Part shown: positions 38,095 through 49,922 of the stretch, piece after piece | Layout of the letters: the number at the start of each line of letters is the position of its first letter | Numbering within the stretch: position 1 is the stretch's first letter | From: Cucumis sativus | Taxonomy: Eukaryota > Streptophyta > Magnoliopsida > Cucurbitales > Cucurbitaceae | NCBI RefSeq assembly: GCF_000004075.3 | Contig: NC_026658.2 | Location: 2,728,001 to 2,792,000, forward strand | Direction of reading: 5' to 3' | DNA length: 64,000 nt | The notes under the pieces: generated by a model | What the model was told of the DNA's origin: nothing | What the model saw: the letters and a program-made list of their open reading frames with translations, nothing else | Databases searched by the model: none | Translations under genes and position numbers: made by a program

Positions 38095-41000
38095 CTAGTA
38101 GGGTCTGTACCGCATCGGCCGCCTGAACCTTGGGACCCTTCTGCATAAAGTAAGAAAATAGAAACTCGCATTATAAAGCTGGAAGTGAAAGGAATTGAAT
38201 TTTCAATTAGAGGTTTACAACATTCCACTAATCTCTTCAAATCAGTAAAGAGAGAAGAAAAGAAGTGGACAGTCAATCCTCTAATTCCCCTTCAACAATA
38301 TGCATTTAGAAGTTGATCGTTCTAAAATAGTGCAATTTGTCTCTTACACCTGAATGATAATCATTTTTAAAAAATTTAAAAAAAATGCAGCACAATCATG
38401 ATTTAAATATCCAAAAGAAGAAATGGTAATATATATATATATATATATATATGCAAACTAAACTATTTTGTCAAAATAGTAGAATATTTATGACCAATTG
38501 GCTTGTCATTGAAATTTGTTTGTAAATTTTCACAATTGAATCGCATGTATACCATAACAAAACAGGAAACATTGGGAGAGATTACTTATTCCTAAATACG
38601 ATATTTTACCAACATGAGAAGACTTCTTATATTACATCCTATGTGGAGCAGGAAGGCAAAAAACTATGACCTCTCAGAGGGGGTGTCAAGAAAGCTACAC
38701 AAATACATAAACCTCCAGGCACGATACCATGCCTTACAACTTGCATACGAGCACTTCAAATTCTTCGTCATACCATAGAGTGAGAAGCAATATAGTAGTT
38801 TAGTGCTTACCCATAACCATATGAAGGATAAGGTGCGGTGGGAATGAAAGGCCGGCGACCTCGAAACCCAAAAGGGTTTGGCCTCCTTCCACGGTATTGC
38901 TTCATACCCGGCACATTTGTCCTTTTAGCAGAGACCTGCAAAATGTACCAAAAAAGTGGCCAATGGTCAGTGATAGAAGTCGATATTACGAATCCACAAA
39001 CAGTGTACAAGCTTGGGGATATGCAGAAGCTTCTACTCTCCGAAACCTAGTAAACTCGACTAACCAAAAGCAAATGCTTCCACAGATAGTTTTCCCCTCT
39101 ATATACACCTTCCACTCATAAGTCAGAACTTCTCTTATCCCCCAAAGTCTTCCTCCGGCAAACATACATTATCGGCATCCTATTAGTGTAAATCATTATT
39201 GATAGAAAGTTAAAGTGTGTAAAACTAAGTTCGAAAAACCTTAAGTTGACGACCATGCAACTCTGACTCATTTAACAGCAAAGCATTCTGGACAGCATCA
39301 ACCTCCACGAACTCAACATAAGCAAATCCCTTCGGGTGACCAAATTTGTCCGTCAAAATTGTCACTCTATTCACTGTCCCACAAGATTGAAAATGCTGTT
39401 GGACCTCTTCAGGAGTGCATGCATAGTCGACCTGAAGTAAAAAACCAGGACAGAAAATAAATCATTTTGTATTGATATGATGTTGGCAAGCCATGTAAAA
39501 TAAGACGAGAGGAAAATATGCCCAAGGAGAAATGACACGTCAATCTGCCATCCACCTAGCTAGACCTAATCAGACTAACAGAACTTCAGATTTCGATCAT
39601 GTTAAAAGAAAAATGTCTTTAGATCTAGAATTTCATTGATAAAATATTATTCCTATTTCCTAGTAGTAGCTGATGCTGACTCAACACACGTAATATAAAT
39701 GAAAAATGAAACAATGTAAAGGTAGTTTATGAGAGAAAGAAAGACTGGAAATGTGTGTAGCCCTTGGTGGGAGTAGACTGGAAATGTGTGTAGCCAAGTA
39801 CGCGGACTAAAACACTGAATAGAAAACGTCACAACAAGTAAAAGTTGCAGGATAGAGATGGTGGGAAAAGCTCCTTTTGGCAGGAAAATACTGAGAAAGA
39901 ACTAATGAGTGCAAGAAGCTCGCAAGGATGTGCAGCATCAACTCATGAAGGGTAACAAGAAGAAATCAGGATAAGTTAGAATCGAATAAACTTTTTGGAA
40001 CTTCATTGCTAGATTAATGCAATGCACCCAGGAAGGGAACAAGTAATTCTTAGGACCATTTGCCAGTAGAGTGCAACAAAGTGGATAGATTACAGAAGAC
40101 GTTTCCAAATATGACTATAGAACCTGGCTGTTGTTTGCTCAGTATCAACAGCCATTAATCTCAAATTCCTCTTGAACAGACAATATGCTGAATTTGGTCT
40201 CTTTTTCATTCCAACTCCCGTAAAGACTTGTGACTTAAGTAACCTGAAAATAATATTAACTACTTGTTGCATGACCATAGACTTCAATTTTTATATTAAA
40301 TAAAATTTAGGAAAATTCTCAATTTATACCCAGACTTTGGGGTTTGAATCAATTTACATAAACTTTGAGAGTTGTGTCAATCATAATTTCAAACTAATAA
40401 TTGTATCAATTTATACTCTAAACCTTTACAAGTGAGTCAACTTAGACTCTGAACTTTTATAAATATATCAATTTGAATGCTCCATTTTGTTTTACTTGGA
40501 CACTCTTGGGAAAGTAGAGGTCAATGATGCATTTATGAAAGGTTAAGATTTAAATTAATACAATTATTAGTTTAGGGTTTAAATTGATACAACCTCCAAA
40601 GTTTAGGGTTTGAATTGATACAATGGGTTTAAATTGACACAACTCCTAAAGTTTACGGGTGTAAATTGATATTTGCCCTAAATTTTAAGAAAAATAAGGA
40701 GGAGGCAGGGGAGTACGGGGAGTAGGAAGAGAGAAAGAAAGAGAGCAAAAACATGATGAATCAACGCGAAAAATACATTTCTTTGGGCAAGAAAGAAATA
40801 GGACGCTTGTCTATGAGAAGAGAATGGGCTGGGAAGAGGTTCCTGATTAAGCTAACTAATGGGTCTTTTTGGCATGGACTTTCTGTTTAATAAGTTGTGC
40901 CAATAACGTTATAATTTTCCAAAAAATAGATGGCATTCAAAGTAAAAAGAAAAATTAAGAAAAAAAGTTACGCATTTTCTTTATAACCATTTTACTTTTA

Positions 41001-42951
41001 GCTTTCTATTTTTAAATTTACACTTGTTTCCTCATCATTTTGTTGGTAAGCTTTTCATCTTACCTAAAAACAGCTTTGAATTCAAAACTAAATTTCAAAA
41101 ACAAAATCAAGTTTTCAAAAGCTACTTTTTAGTTTTCCAAATTTGACTTGGTCTTTGAAAGCATGACTAAAAAGCATGTATTGCACTACGTTAGATAGTT
41201 AGAGTAAAAAGTAAAGGTGTAATACTAAAAATGTGTACTGCAAAACTTCAATATTAAAATACACAGTGGGAGGAAAGGGGTGATAAATCTCACATTACCA
41301 ACATATACAGATCGAGAATCTACTTCCTCCTTTTCAGCCTGTGTTGCAGAGGTACTGGATGAATCTTCTTACATGTTAAAAGGAACACAAGTTAATTACA
41401 AAAAAAAACTACATACTGTAAAAAGATGGTTAACCAAACTAGCGAAGTATGAGATAAGATTTCCACTAATTAATATTTTCTCACCACCAAAAAATAGATA
41501 AAATGATGACGAGAAAAGGATCAGTCTCTTTGCTATATAAAAATATCCTATAAAGTATGTATTGAGCAGACATGCATGCCACATAGAACACATGCATCTG
41601 CATATTCCACAAACACAAACTGAAAGTTAAAAGGTTTTGAACAGCTAGAAATGCAATATACCTACGATTGCCAAGGACATGAGGTTACATTAAAACAATT
41701 GATTTGTCTCATTGATAAGTTAAATATAATAAAAATTTGGCAATATTAAAGCGACATAATTGTTATACTCTTCCAAAATTCAATTCTTTTTTGTTCAAAT
41801 AGAATACGTAAGAGAAAACTTAACTTCCATTAAAACCAGATAAAGGACAAACATATTATCCAAATATAAAAATGGTTTGAACTCTCTGGTTGATTGCCAG
41901 CAAAAGAACTAATAACGTTTTACACCTATTTGACATAACAATCATAAATAAAAACTCACAAAGCCTCGGAATTTTCAATATCTAACTATCTTTTGTTTTA
42001 TTTTATTATGTTTTTATGAGAAAACAAATTTGAAGAAGTTTGTGCATCCAAAAACAGGCTTCAATTGTTTAGGAAAAGAGACGTAAGAATTATTAAACTC
42101 CCTGATTACACCGTATGGACACTAGAGATAGTTATGGAAGTAGACCAGCTACCAAACTTCCCACCAGGGACTCTTAATCCACTAAATAACTTTTTGACAA
42201 CCTCCGTTAATCACAAAACTCTCCCATTTTCCTCCAACATCCCTTCACTGCAAACCACGCCAAATTCTAGACTCTCTGAAACTAGAATACCAAAAACCCA
42301 CCATTGCATCCTTCGAGTACAATACAGCTAATAACGATTAAACCCAAACAGCTCTTAGAACTTCACGCAACCTGATTCAAGATTCGGGAAGCTATATTCA
42401 ATCCTTCGATATGAAAACATGTTATCAGTCTTAAAAGGTTAAAACTAGGTTTTTCCCCCCCCTTTTTGGTATTGTCCTGTAAAGAAAAACAGCTACAGAG
42501 CTAATTCAACAAACCTAAATTCCCCTCACAAACATCAAGAACATAATTCAATAACCAACTAACTGAATTACAAAGATGAAATAAAAAGATACCTTGAACA
42601 GCACCCATCTCCTTCTCAACTTTAGCCTGCATTTCCCGAAGGGCACCAGCCTCCTCTTCGATCTCCTTAAGCCTCCTCTTCATGTCCTCCAAGTCCTAAA
42701 TAATTTTTTTTTTTAAAAAAAAAAGAACGAAACCCCCATAGAGTCAATCAGAGACAAGAGTCGATGAAAAATAAGAGAGAAGAAGTCGAAAAGGGTACCT
42801 TGGAGTTAGCGTTACTAGGCTCAGCGTCGTAGCCTTCTTCGTCGGCCCTACCAGAAGACATGTCAAGGTCGGCATCCAACTCGGCGTCGTCGGGAATATC
42901 CCCACCGTAAACTTCGTGCTCGTGCTCGTCGTAGGAATAATTGCGCTCCAT
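38095..42951 (-). CDS. PABN: Nuclear poly(A)-binding protein, PABN type
   Basis: Six exons: 42951-42799, 42695-42593, 41367-41294, 39431-39240, 38935-38811 and 38140-38095, giving 230 aa. PABN (PABPN1 family) coats nascent poly(A) tails in the nucleus and stimulates poly(A) polymerase. An acidic N-terminus ([13 protein letters not shown]) is followed by a coiled coil (about 52-85, [18 protein letters not shown]). One RRM follows, with RNP2 VYVGNV (106-111) and RNP1 KGFAYVEF (144-151). The tail is arginine-rich, with [16 protein letters not shown] and the conserved end [12 protein letters not shown], which is restored only by splicing to the short exon 38140-38095. The chosen start opens [17 protein letters not shown]; an in-frame upstream ATG (43065) is less likely. 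Exon 3 has a NAGNAG acceptor. Intron 3 (1.9 kb) holds a MITE. Confidence 0.94.
38429..38452. repeat. (AT)n microsatellite in PABN intron 5
   Basis: About twelve uninterrupted AT units within the last PABN intron. Confidence 0.85.
40302..40686. mobile_element. Palindromic MITE in PABN intron 3
   Basis: About 385 bases with inverted arms of roughly 120-150 bases. The left arm opens AAAATTTAGG and continues TCAATTTATACCC...ACTTTG; the right arm read in reverse opens AAAATTTAGGG and continues TCAATTTACACCC...ACTTTA. Later blocks GAGTTGTGTCAAT and ACTAATAATTGTAT also appear on both arms. It has no coding capacity. A target duplication is unclear because the flanks are all AT (possibly TTAA-like). 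Such elements are non-autonomous DNA transposon derivatives. Confidence 0.7.
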
Positions 42952-44153
42952 CTCCGTCTCCGATTCCGACTCCGGTGGCCCCTCGATCGATGGTGGGTAA
43001 GTTGTGTATTTGGTTCCCAATTGAATGAAGATTAGGTTTCGGATCCTGTCTCCGACTCTTCTTTTCATATTATCTTTTTTTCCTTTTCTTTTTTTTTTTC
43101 TTTTTTTTTTCTTTTTTGCTACTAAATAAATTTTAAAAAATCCTAAAAAATATAATTCGAAAAAATAACAAATTTGATATTTTAGTGATGGTTCATTTTT
43201 TCTATTTTTAGAGAACTTCAAATATTTAATTATATATATATTTGGAAGGTGTGATTTTAAATTTAATTTTAAGGGTGATAAAATTTAAAATGTAGTGAAC
43301 TTTTTTTTAAAAAAAATTATATCAAACAAGACTTTTATTAACTAGAGTTTTTTTTAGGGTTTACCTAGTGAAGTTTAAGTCGAGTTGTTAAGTTTGTGTG
43401 TTTTTATCATGTAAAGTTGTGAGATGAAGATTTCCGATAAATATAAAAAGATTGAGAAATATAATTACTTGATAAATGTGGAAGTTCTAAAACACGTGAA
43501 AACTACTTGATAGACATGCAATCTAAAAATGTCGATATCTTATAAATTATAGAGTAAATTGATATCTAATTTAAACATTATAGATGAAAAGTGTAACATT
43601 TTGAATAATATAAAACTAGACAAATAAATACTAATTTTTCTTTTTTCTATTGGTATGGAATGTAACTGTAACTATTACAAAAGTCTAAATTTAACCATCT
43701 TACAAATTTGAGAACCTATGTTTATCTCTATTGATGGCAACATCATGACTACATGTCCATCTAAATAATCAAGAGAGGCTCTATAAAGAGTGAGCCCTCC
43801 ACACCACACCATGTTGTTCAAGCAACAATACCTTAACAATATTTAGTAGTGTTAGATTTAGTAGGAACCAAACGTTGGTGTTTGTTTGACTGGTGTGTAA
43901 GGAGTGGATTTATTAAAGGGTTGGGGGTATGTGCCTCCTCACATTCTCGTTTTTTATATTATAATATTAATTTCGAAATGTTAGATTACAATATATGTTA
44001 AATAATATTTTGTTATTATTAAATTTTGTATTTGATATAGTGGTTGTGCTCCATTTAAAACTTCAGGTTTGGGTTTGAATCTTATATATGATTTATAGAT
44101 GTGTCACTCGTTGTGTTACTTTCAATGGCTTGATCATACATGTGACCTCCAAC

Positions 44154-44668
44154 TAGGGGTGAGATCGGGTTGGGTTAGGAGACATCCTCAACCCAACCCA
44201 TATTTTTCAGGTTATTTGGATTGGCAACTCGAATAACCCGAATTTAGTTTATAACTCAACCCGTAAAATATGGGTTGAGTTGGGTTGTCAAATTGTATAT
44301 ATAATTTGTTTATAAAAAAAAAAACCCGTTTTCTAATTTCTAATTTCTAATGATTATAAACATTTGAAATTGTTACATTTAAATTTCAAACATACACAAT
44401 TCAAGCTTTCATACAATAAATTCAAGATTTATATACATTTAATTTGTTTTTTTATTAAAATAATATATTTATATATTATATTAATTCAGGTTTGGTTGGA
44501 TTGAACCAAATTTTTCAACCCTCCAACCCGACAACCAACCCAACCCAAAAAAATTAATTTTTTTTTAACCCAACCTAACCCATATTTTAACCTAACCCAA
44601 CTCAACTCTTATAATATAGGTTGTGTAGTCCGGGTTATTCGGGTTCAACCCATATTTATACACCCCTA
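44154..44668. mobile_element. hAT-type MITE with 8-bp target duplication
   Basis: A 515-base element begins TAGGGGTG and ends CACCCCTA, and is flanked on both sides by the identical 8 bases CCTCCAAC (44146-44153 and 44669-44676). Terminal TAGGGGTG-type repeats with 8-bp duplications are diagnostic of non-autonomous hAT elements. The interior is built from GGGTTGGGTT-like words on the left and their complements (AACCCAACCC) on the right, making much of it self-complementary. No coding sequence. Confidence 0.9.
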
Positions 44669-45641
44669 CCTCCAACAAACAAATTATACAATTCAACATC
44701 TCTCCCTCGATACTACCTATATACTTATAAATGTTCATAAGGAAATTTTCATTTAGTTTTGAAATGACCGAGAAAATTTTGGAGTATTTCACATATAAAA
44801 AAATGAACTAACATATTTACAAAATATAACTAATTTTTATATTATATTAGTGATAGATAGTTCTATCAACATCTATAAGTGTATTGACAAACATTGATGG
44901 AAGTTTATTAATGTCGATCATTTATATAATCTAAAATTTTGACATATTTTTGTCATTTGTAATAAATTAAAAAGAATCTCATATTTAAAAAAATATTATT
45001 CTTTTCGTGCTTGTCTTAATTTAGTTTGAACAAAACAATTACTAGTTAGTTAAAATATCACTTTGATCTCAATACGTTGAAACTGTGTCAATTTTAATTT
45101 ATATACTTTCAACAAATCTTAAATTCATTATTTCAGTGTTAATTAAATAACATCAATTATATACAATAAAATATAATCGTTGTGTGTGATATATATTTTC
45201 AAAATCAATTAACACGATAAATTAAAAATTGCCTATTAATATAAAAGAAAACAAAATCTTAGAAAACATTAATTTAAACTATTATCATCCAAAATTAACA
45301 AATAACTAAATGTTTTGAAAATTTGGAAGCAAATAAAATTAAAAGTTCTTAACAAAAATAATTTAAAACTTAAAACGTTTATGAGATATATATATATGTT
45401 TCTTAAAAACGAGAGACTGACTGTCCTTTTGAGTGGATATCCAATATAATATATATTCAAACGAGAGAATAGGAAATTAGAAAAAAAGACTATAAATTTT
45501 ATATTTTTAATTTATTTGAAAATTTTATATAATCTACCTTACAAAATCCATGATAAATTAACAAATATGAGATGAATTATATAGTTACGATTGATATCTT
45601 TAAAATATATGACAAAAAAATTTAAACGAGAACGAGAGTAG

Positions 45642-45656
45642 CACGTGACACGTGAC
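45642..45656 (+). promoter_or_regulatory. Doubled G-box upstream of FSD2
   Basis: CACGTGACACGTGAC contains two CACGTGA copies 7 bases apart, about 200 bases before the FSD2 start. CACGTG is the core bound by bZIP, bHLH/PIF and HY5-type factors in light and stress responses. Confidence 0.55.
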
Positions 45657-45739
45657 AATATATTCCAAGGAGAATGGAACATCTATTTTAATGATATTTA
45701 CGTTTATAGTAAAAATTAAAAAAGAAGGTAAAAACAAAC

Positions 45740-45771
45740 TGGGCTGGGTCGAGTATACGAAGCCCAGCCCA
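45740..45771. promoter_or_regulatory. Inverted site II repeat upstream of FSD2
   Basis: TGGGCTGGG (45740-45748) and its exact reverse complement CCCAGCCCA (45763-45771) flank 14 bases. TGGGCT/TGGGCC are TCP-binding site II elements of plant housekeeping and organelle-protein promoters. Located 83-114 bases before the start codon. Confidence 0.55.
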
Positions 45772-45853
45772 CGATGTTGGGCGTCGGCTTCTTCTTTCAT
45801 AACCATTGTCCAATATGCAGGAGCAAACGCACAGTGACACGAGCAAAACGGAT

Positions 45854-48800
45854 ATGGCCGCATCTATCGCTTTGCCACCTTCCACTAAACTACACCAAAA
45901 TCAACTTCACCATTCAAGCTTCCGCGGTAGCCCACTGCCACCTTCTGCTACTCCTTGTACCTCAATTAAGCAGGTATTCGTTTTCTGTTGCTTGTTATTT
46001 GTTTAATCTCCCGTGAAATTTCATTTCGATACATATGCTTGGTTTGATGGCCATTTCTATGAAAATTGTTCGAACAAGTTGATGGAACTCGGAATGTTTG
46101 TGCGTCTTTTATACATGTATCTTTATACGTGTTTGTATGTCTATGTATGTATGTATGTACAAAAGTGCTAGAACATGTTGCTGGAGCTTGAACTGTAATC
46201 TCTCACTCGTTTTAAAATGAACGTGACTCGAAAATTGGCTATGAGAGTTGAATAGGGAGGAGATGAAGTTAAAAAATTGGATGATAAGAAGCATGGGAAT
46301 GGATACGAGACACTGGTATAAAAAGATACGGACATGCACGGCACCATATAATTTCATGATAATCTAGGGCAGAAGCACAACGAGTACACGTTTTTTTAAA
46401 TTTATATCAATTTTATACCCGAAGAATGCTCAATTTCAAAGTTTATTGATCGTGTTTGGATGCTCGGACACGGACACAGACACTTTACCCAAACTAAAGT
46501 TTTTGTGCGTCTTAGTAGACTTATTTAATCCTTTATGTACGCTATAAACAGGCATATTAAGTTTAGATAAGTAATAATTAGTATAGTATCAGAGAGAGAG
46601 AGAGAGAGACAAAACTCTTCAATCTATGTTCTCTTTGTTTGGTTTTGGTAGTTTACATGTGACTTCTTGTGCTATTGGCAGTGTTATGAAAATATTGTAG
46701 AGATTAAATTTAATATTTTGGAACTTGTCTTGAGAAGTTTTGAAATTTTCATCAGCAAACCTTTTGATGGAATGAATACAAGTGCGGCTAAATTAAGCTC
46801 GAACTTTGTTTTTTTTGTGTGGGGCAGAAACAACATGGTTCAAAGACTTATCTCACCAAAATCAGTGCGAAGTTTGAACTGAAGCCTCCTCCATATCCTC
46901 TGGTATGTCAGCATGTAATATCACTTGGTTCAACTTTTAACGCTCTCTAGTTTTTAGAAAATAGTAGCTGTAAATGTTTCCTGGGTTTTAGTTGGAGTTT
47001 ACTTGATTTAACAGCATAATGCCTCTACGATGTTCTTGTCGAGTCTTTAGATTTTAGGAACACTTGATCTTGTTATCAACCACTTTTGGATAATTTCCCT
47101 AAGCTTGAACTTAAGATTCAGAAGGTGTTCCTAGATTCGACGTATTGTCAGTTCTTACCTACAGAATCGCTCCTCGAGGACTCTAGTTAAATATGAAAAA
47201 CGATACACATGATCATGAATTTGTTATTTGTACCAGTGAACACTACAAGATTTGCATCCCAGCGTAACTCATCATTTATTTGAGAATAACGGCCATGAAT
47301 AAAATCATCTGCCATGGTCAAATGAATTAACTCTCTAGTTTGGTATCTCTTCTTGATGTATCACTCGTTGGTTATTTCATTTGCTTCTGTTCACAACAAA
47401 TGTACGATTGAAAGTTCACCATAACCCAAAAACTTTAGCTTGGTACAGTTGAAATTTAGAAATGTAACAAAAAAGAAAAAAGAAAGAAAGACGCTTTGAA
47501 GATTCATCGCTTTACTTGTTTGCATTATATGTACTTGTAAATAGGACTACCTCTTTATCAAAAGAGAGTAAGACTACCTCTTATTTCTACAAAGTGTGCT
47601 TCATAGGATGCTTTGGAACCACATATGAGTCGTTCAACCCTTGAGTATCATTGGGGAAAACATCACAGAGCTTATGTGGACAACCTTAACAGACAGATAG
47701 AGGGAACTGAGCTGGAGGAATTATCACTAGAAGATATCATAATGAAAACATACAAAAAAGGCAATATCCTTCAGCAATTCAACAATGCAGCACAGGTACA
47801 CACCTTTCACATAATTACCAACGTCTGTCTCATCGGTTTTTCACGAGATAGTAATCTTACGAGTAAAGAGTGAATTGTGGGTTGGCGATTGATGTTCTTT
47901 TATGGTTAAAATAATTTTTTAGTTCGTGTATTTTGTTGGTCCCTAAACTTTCAAACATTATGTTTTGGTTCAAGAACATTGTATTGACTATTTTGATCTT
48001 GGCTCCTTGCTATAAACATGTATTTTATTAATTTAGCTAATGAGTGGATATCCACAGAAATAAGCGTTCAAAGCTATTTGAAGTAGGTTTGATGTTTAGT
48101 TTTCAAATGTATTTATATGTTCTTGTTAAGTGCTTATTGAAAAATTACGGACAATTGTTTTTATCTCAAAGTTTAAGGAGCCTATGATAAAGTACAAAAA
48201 AAATTCAATCCAAGGAATATACACATAGAAGTCTATAACATGCCATCATAACTGCAAATTTGTAGATCTGGAACCACGATTTTCTCTGGGAGTCCATCAA
48301 ACCTGGGGGAGGAGGGAAGCCAACAGGGGAACTCCTAGAACTGATTGAAAGAGACTTTGGTTCTTTTGAAAAGTTTTTAGAAGAATTCAAGTCCGCTGCT
48401 GCAACGCAGTTTGGTTCTGGTTGGGCTTGGCTTGCATGTAAGCCATATATTCATACTACTTTTGGTTATTTGGATTGAATTTTGAAGTGTTTAAATAGGT
48501 GTTTCTAGGTGCAAATTTTTGTAAGCACTTGAGAAAAGCAATTCAAACAAGTCATTGGTCTATTTATATGAATCAATTTTGCTTGAAATTATTCTAAGTT
48601 GGGTCTCATTTTCTGTTTTCTAGATAAGGATAACACGGTTGACCATCCACGTCCATCAGAGAAGGACAAAAAGCTTGTTATTCTAAAGAGTCCTAATGCC
48701 GTTAACCCACTTGTTTGGGACTATGCTGTGAGTACTGCATCATCTCTTTATCGCATTAACATAGAGAAAAAAGGTATTGGATGTTAAATAGAACAATATA

Positions 48801-49922
48801 GTATAAACAGAGGAAGCATAGTTTCAGTTTGGTTTTAATTTTGTCCTCTATAGTTCAGAAGTTTCATAATGATCTTCCCAATGGTTTTTTTAAATCTACC
48901 AAAAAAAACTTGTTATTAATAGATGCTAACGGTGTTCTTACATCTCAAAAGGGACAACGAGTTGACCTCTAAAGGTACTTAACTTATTTGAAAGTTAAAC
49001 GCTAGCTCACCATTCCATTTTATGCACATCAGCAACTTCTTAACTGCTAGTAGAGCCAGTGGAGACATGGATGGTTAATGTCCCGTTTGATAGCTTATGT
49101 TACTACTCCTATCTTTAAATTTCTTTGTTTTGGTATTCATTTTCAACCGTGGTTTTAAAACACCAAGTAAAATTTTGGAAAACAAGACATAATAAATATT
49201 TGTTTTCATTTTTGAAATTTGCCTATAATTCAAAGTTTATGTTTATTAAGAAATTTGAAAACTGTGGTAAGAAAATGGGAGCCCCCAAGCATAAAAACAG
49301 AAAACTAAATGCAAAATTGTTATTAACATATGGAGGAAAAGCAATTTAAACTTATTTTTACTCTTCCATGTTTTGCAGCCACTTCTTACAATCGACGTTT
49401 GGGAGGTAATTTATAATATTTACCATTTTGTTTCCTTTATTTTTCGCGTCGGGTTTCTGGGGTGGGATTTAGAGTTATGTTTGCTTTTGAGAAAAAGAGG
49501 AATGACCTTTCTTCAGTACTAATGTTGTGGTTTTTTCCCCGTTCTTTTTTCTCCTTTCCCTTGGATTTGATCTCAACAGCATGCTTATTACCTAGACTTC
49601 CAGGTTAGACTTGATCTCATGTCTTATCACTTTGTATTATCTTGTTCTTCTGTTTTCAATCTCCATTCTTCTGTCCTTATAACATCATTACTCGTTAAAA
49701 CCGTCCTCCTTGCAGAATCGGCGACCTGATTATATATCAACTTTTGTTTCAAACCTCATATCATGGGAAGCAGCAGACTTGAGGCTACAGAAAGCCAAGA
49801 TTGAAGCTGCTGAAAGAGTAAAGGAAAAAGAAAAGAAAAAGGAGAAGAAAAAGGACGAAGATAGCGACGAAGAGGTGTACGTCGACAACAGTTCAAGCGA
49901 GTCGGATTCGGATTCTGACTAA
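45854..49922 (+). CDS. FSD2: Iron superoxide dismutase, chloroplast (FSD2/PAP9 type)
   Basis: Eight exons: 45854-45973, 46828-46902, 47607-47795, 48266-48437, 48624-48727, 49379-49405, 49580-49603 and 49716-49922, giving 305 aa. It dismutates superoxide; FSD2 (PAP9) is also an accessory subunit of the plastid-encoded RNA polymerase, with FSD3. A transit peptide covers about residues 1-50. Iron ligands are His80 (EYHWGKHH), His132 (WNHDFLW), Asp226 and His230 (DVWEHAYY, assembled from two exons). FNNAAQ supplies the Gln typical of iron rather than manganese enzymes. Residues about 248-305 form a lysine/glutamate coiled stretch and an acidic-serine tail ([10 protein letters not shown]), an extension that marks the FSD2 type; FSD1 and FSD3 lack it. 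All joins keep phase and nothing is broken. Confidence 0.95.
46591..46609. repeat. (AG)n microsatellite in FSD2 intron 1
   Basis: About nine AG units in the first intron of FSD2. Confidence 0.85.

Larger units (their letters stand above)
42952..45853. other. Divergent intergenic region PABN / FSD2
   Basis: This separates the head-to-head PABN (-) and FSD2 (+) genes. The PABN side has a C/T- and A-rich leader (43070-43140). The middle is AT-rich and carries a hAT-type MITE (44154-44668) and TTGACATATTT-type repeat words near 44815-44965. The last 250 bases hold strong promoter motifs for FSD2. No gene seen inside. Confidence 0.6.

Noticed and set aside
38049-38276. Arginine-rich minus-strand frame over the PABN last exon
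   Set aside because: Reads a different frame from the spliced PABN end, which is clearly [11 protein letters not shown]; not a separate gene.
44037-44095. Possible SINE head before the hAT MITE (GTGG... GGTTTGAATC)
   Set aside because: The A-box match is weak and no ends are visible; not enough to call.
47241-47250. CACTACAAGA in FSD2 intron 2 as a CACTA terminus
   Set aside because: Only ten matching bases, no partner end or duplication; likely chance.
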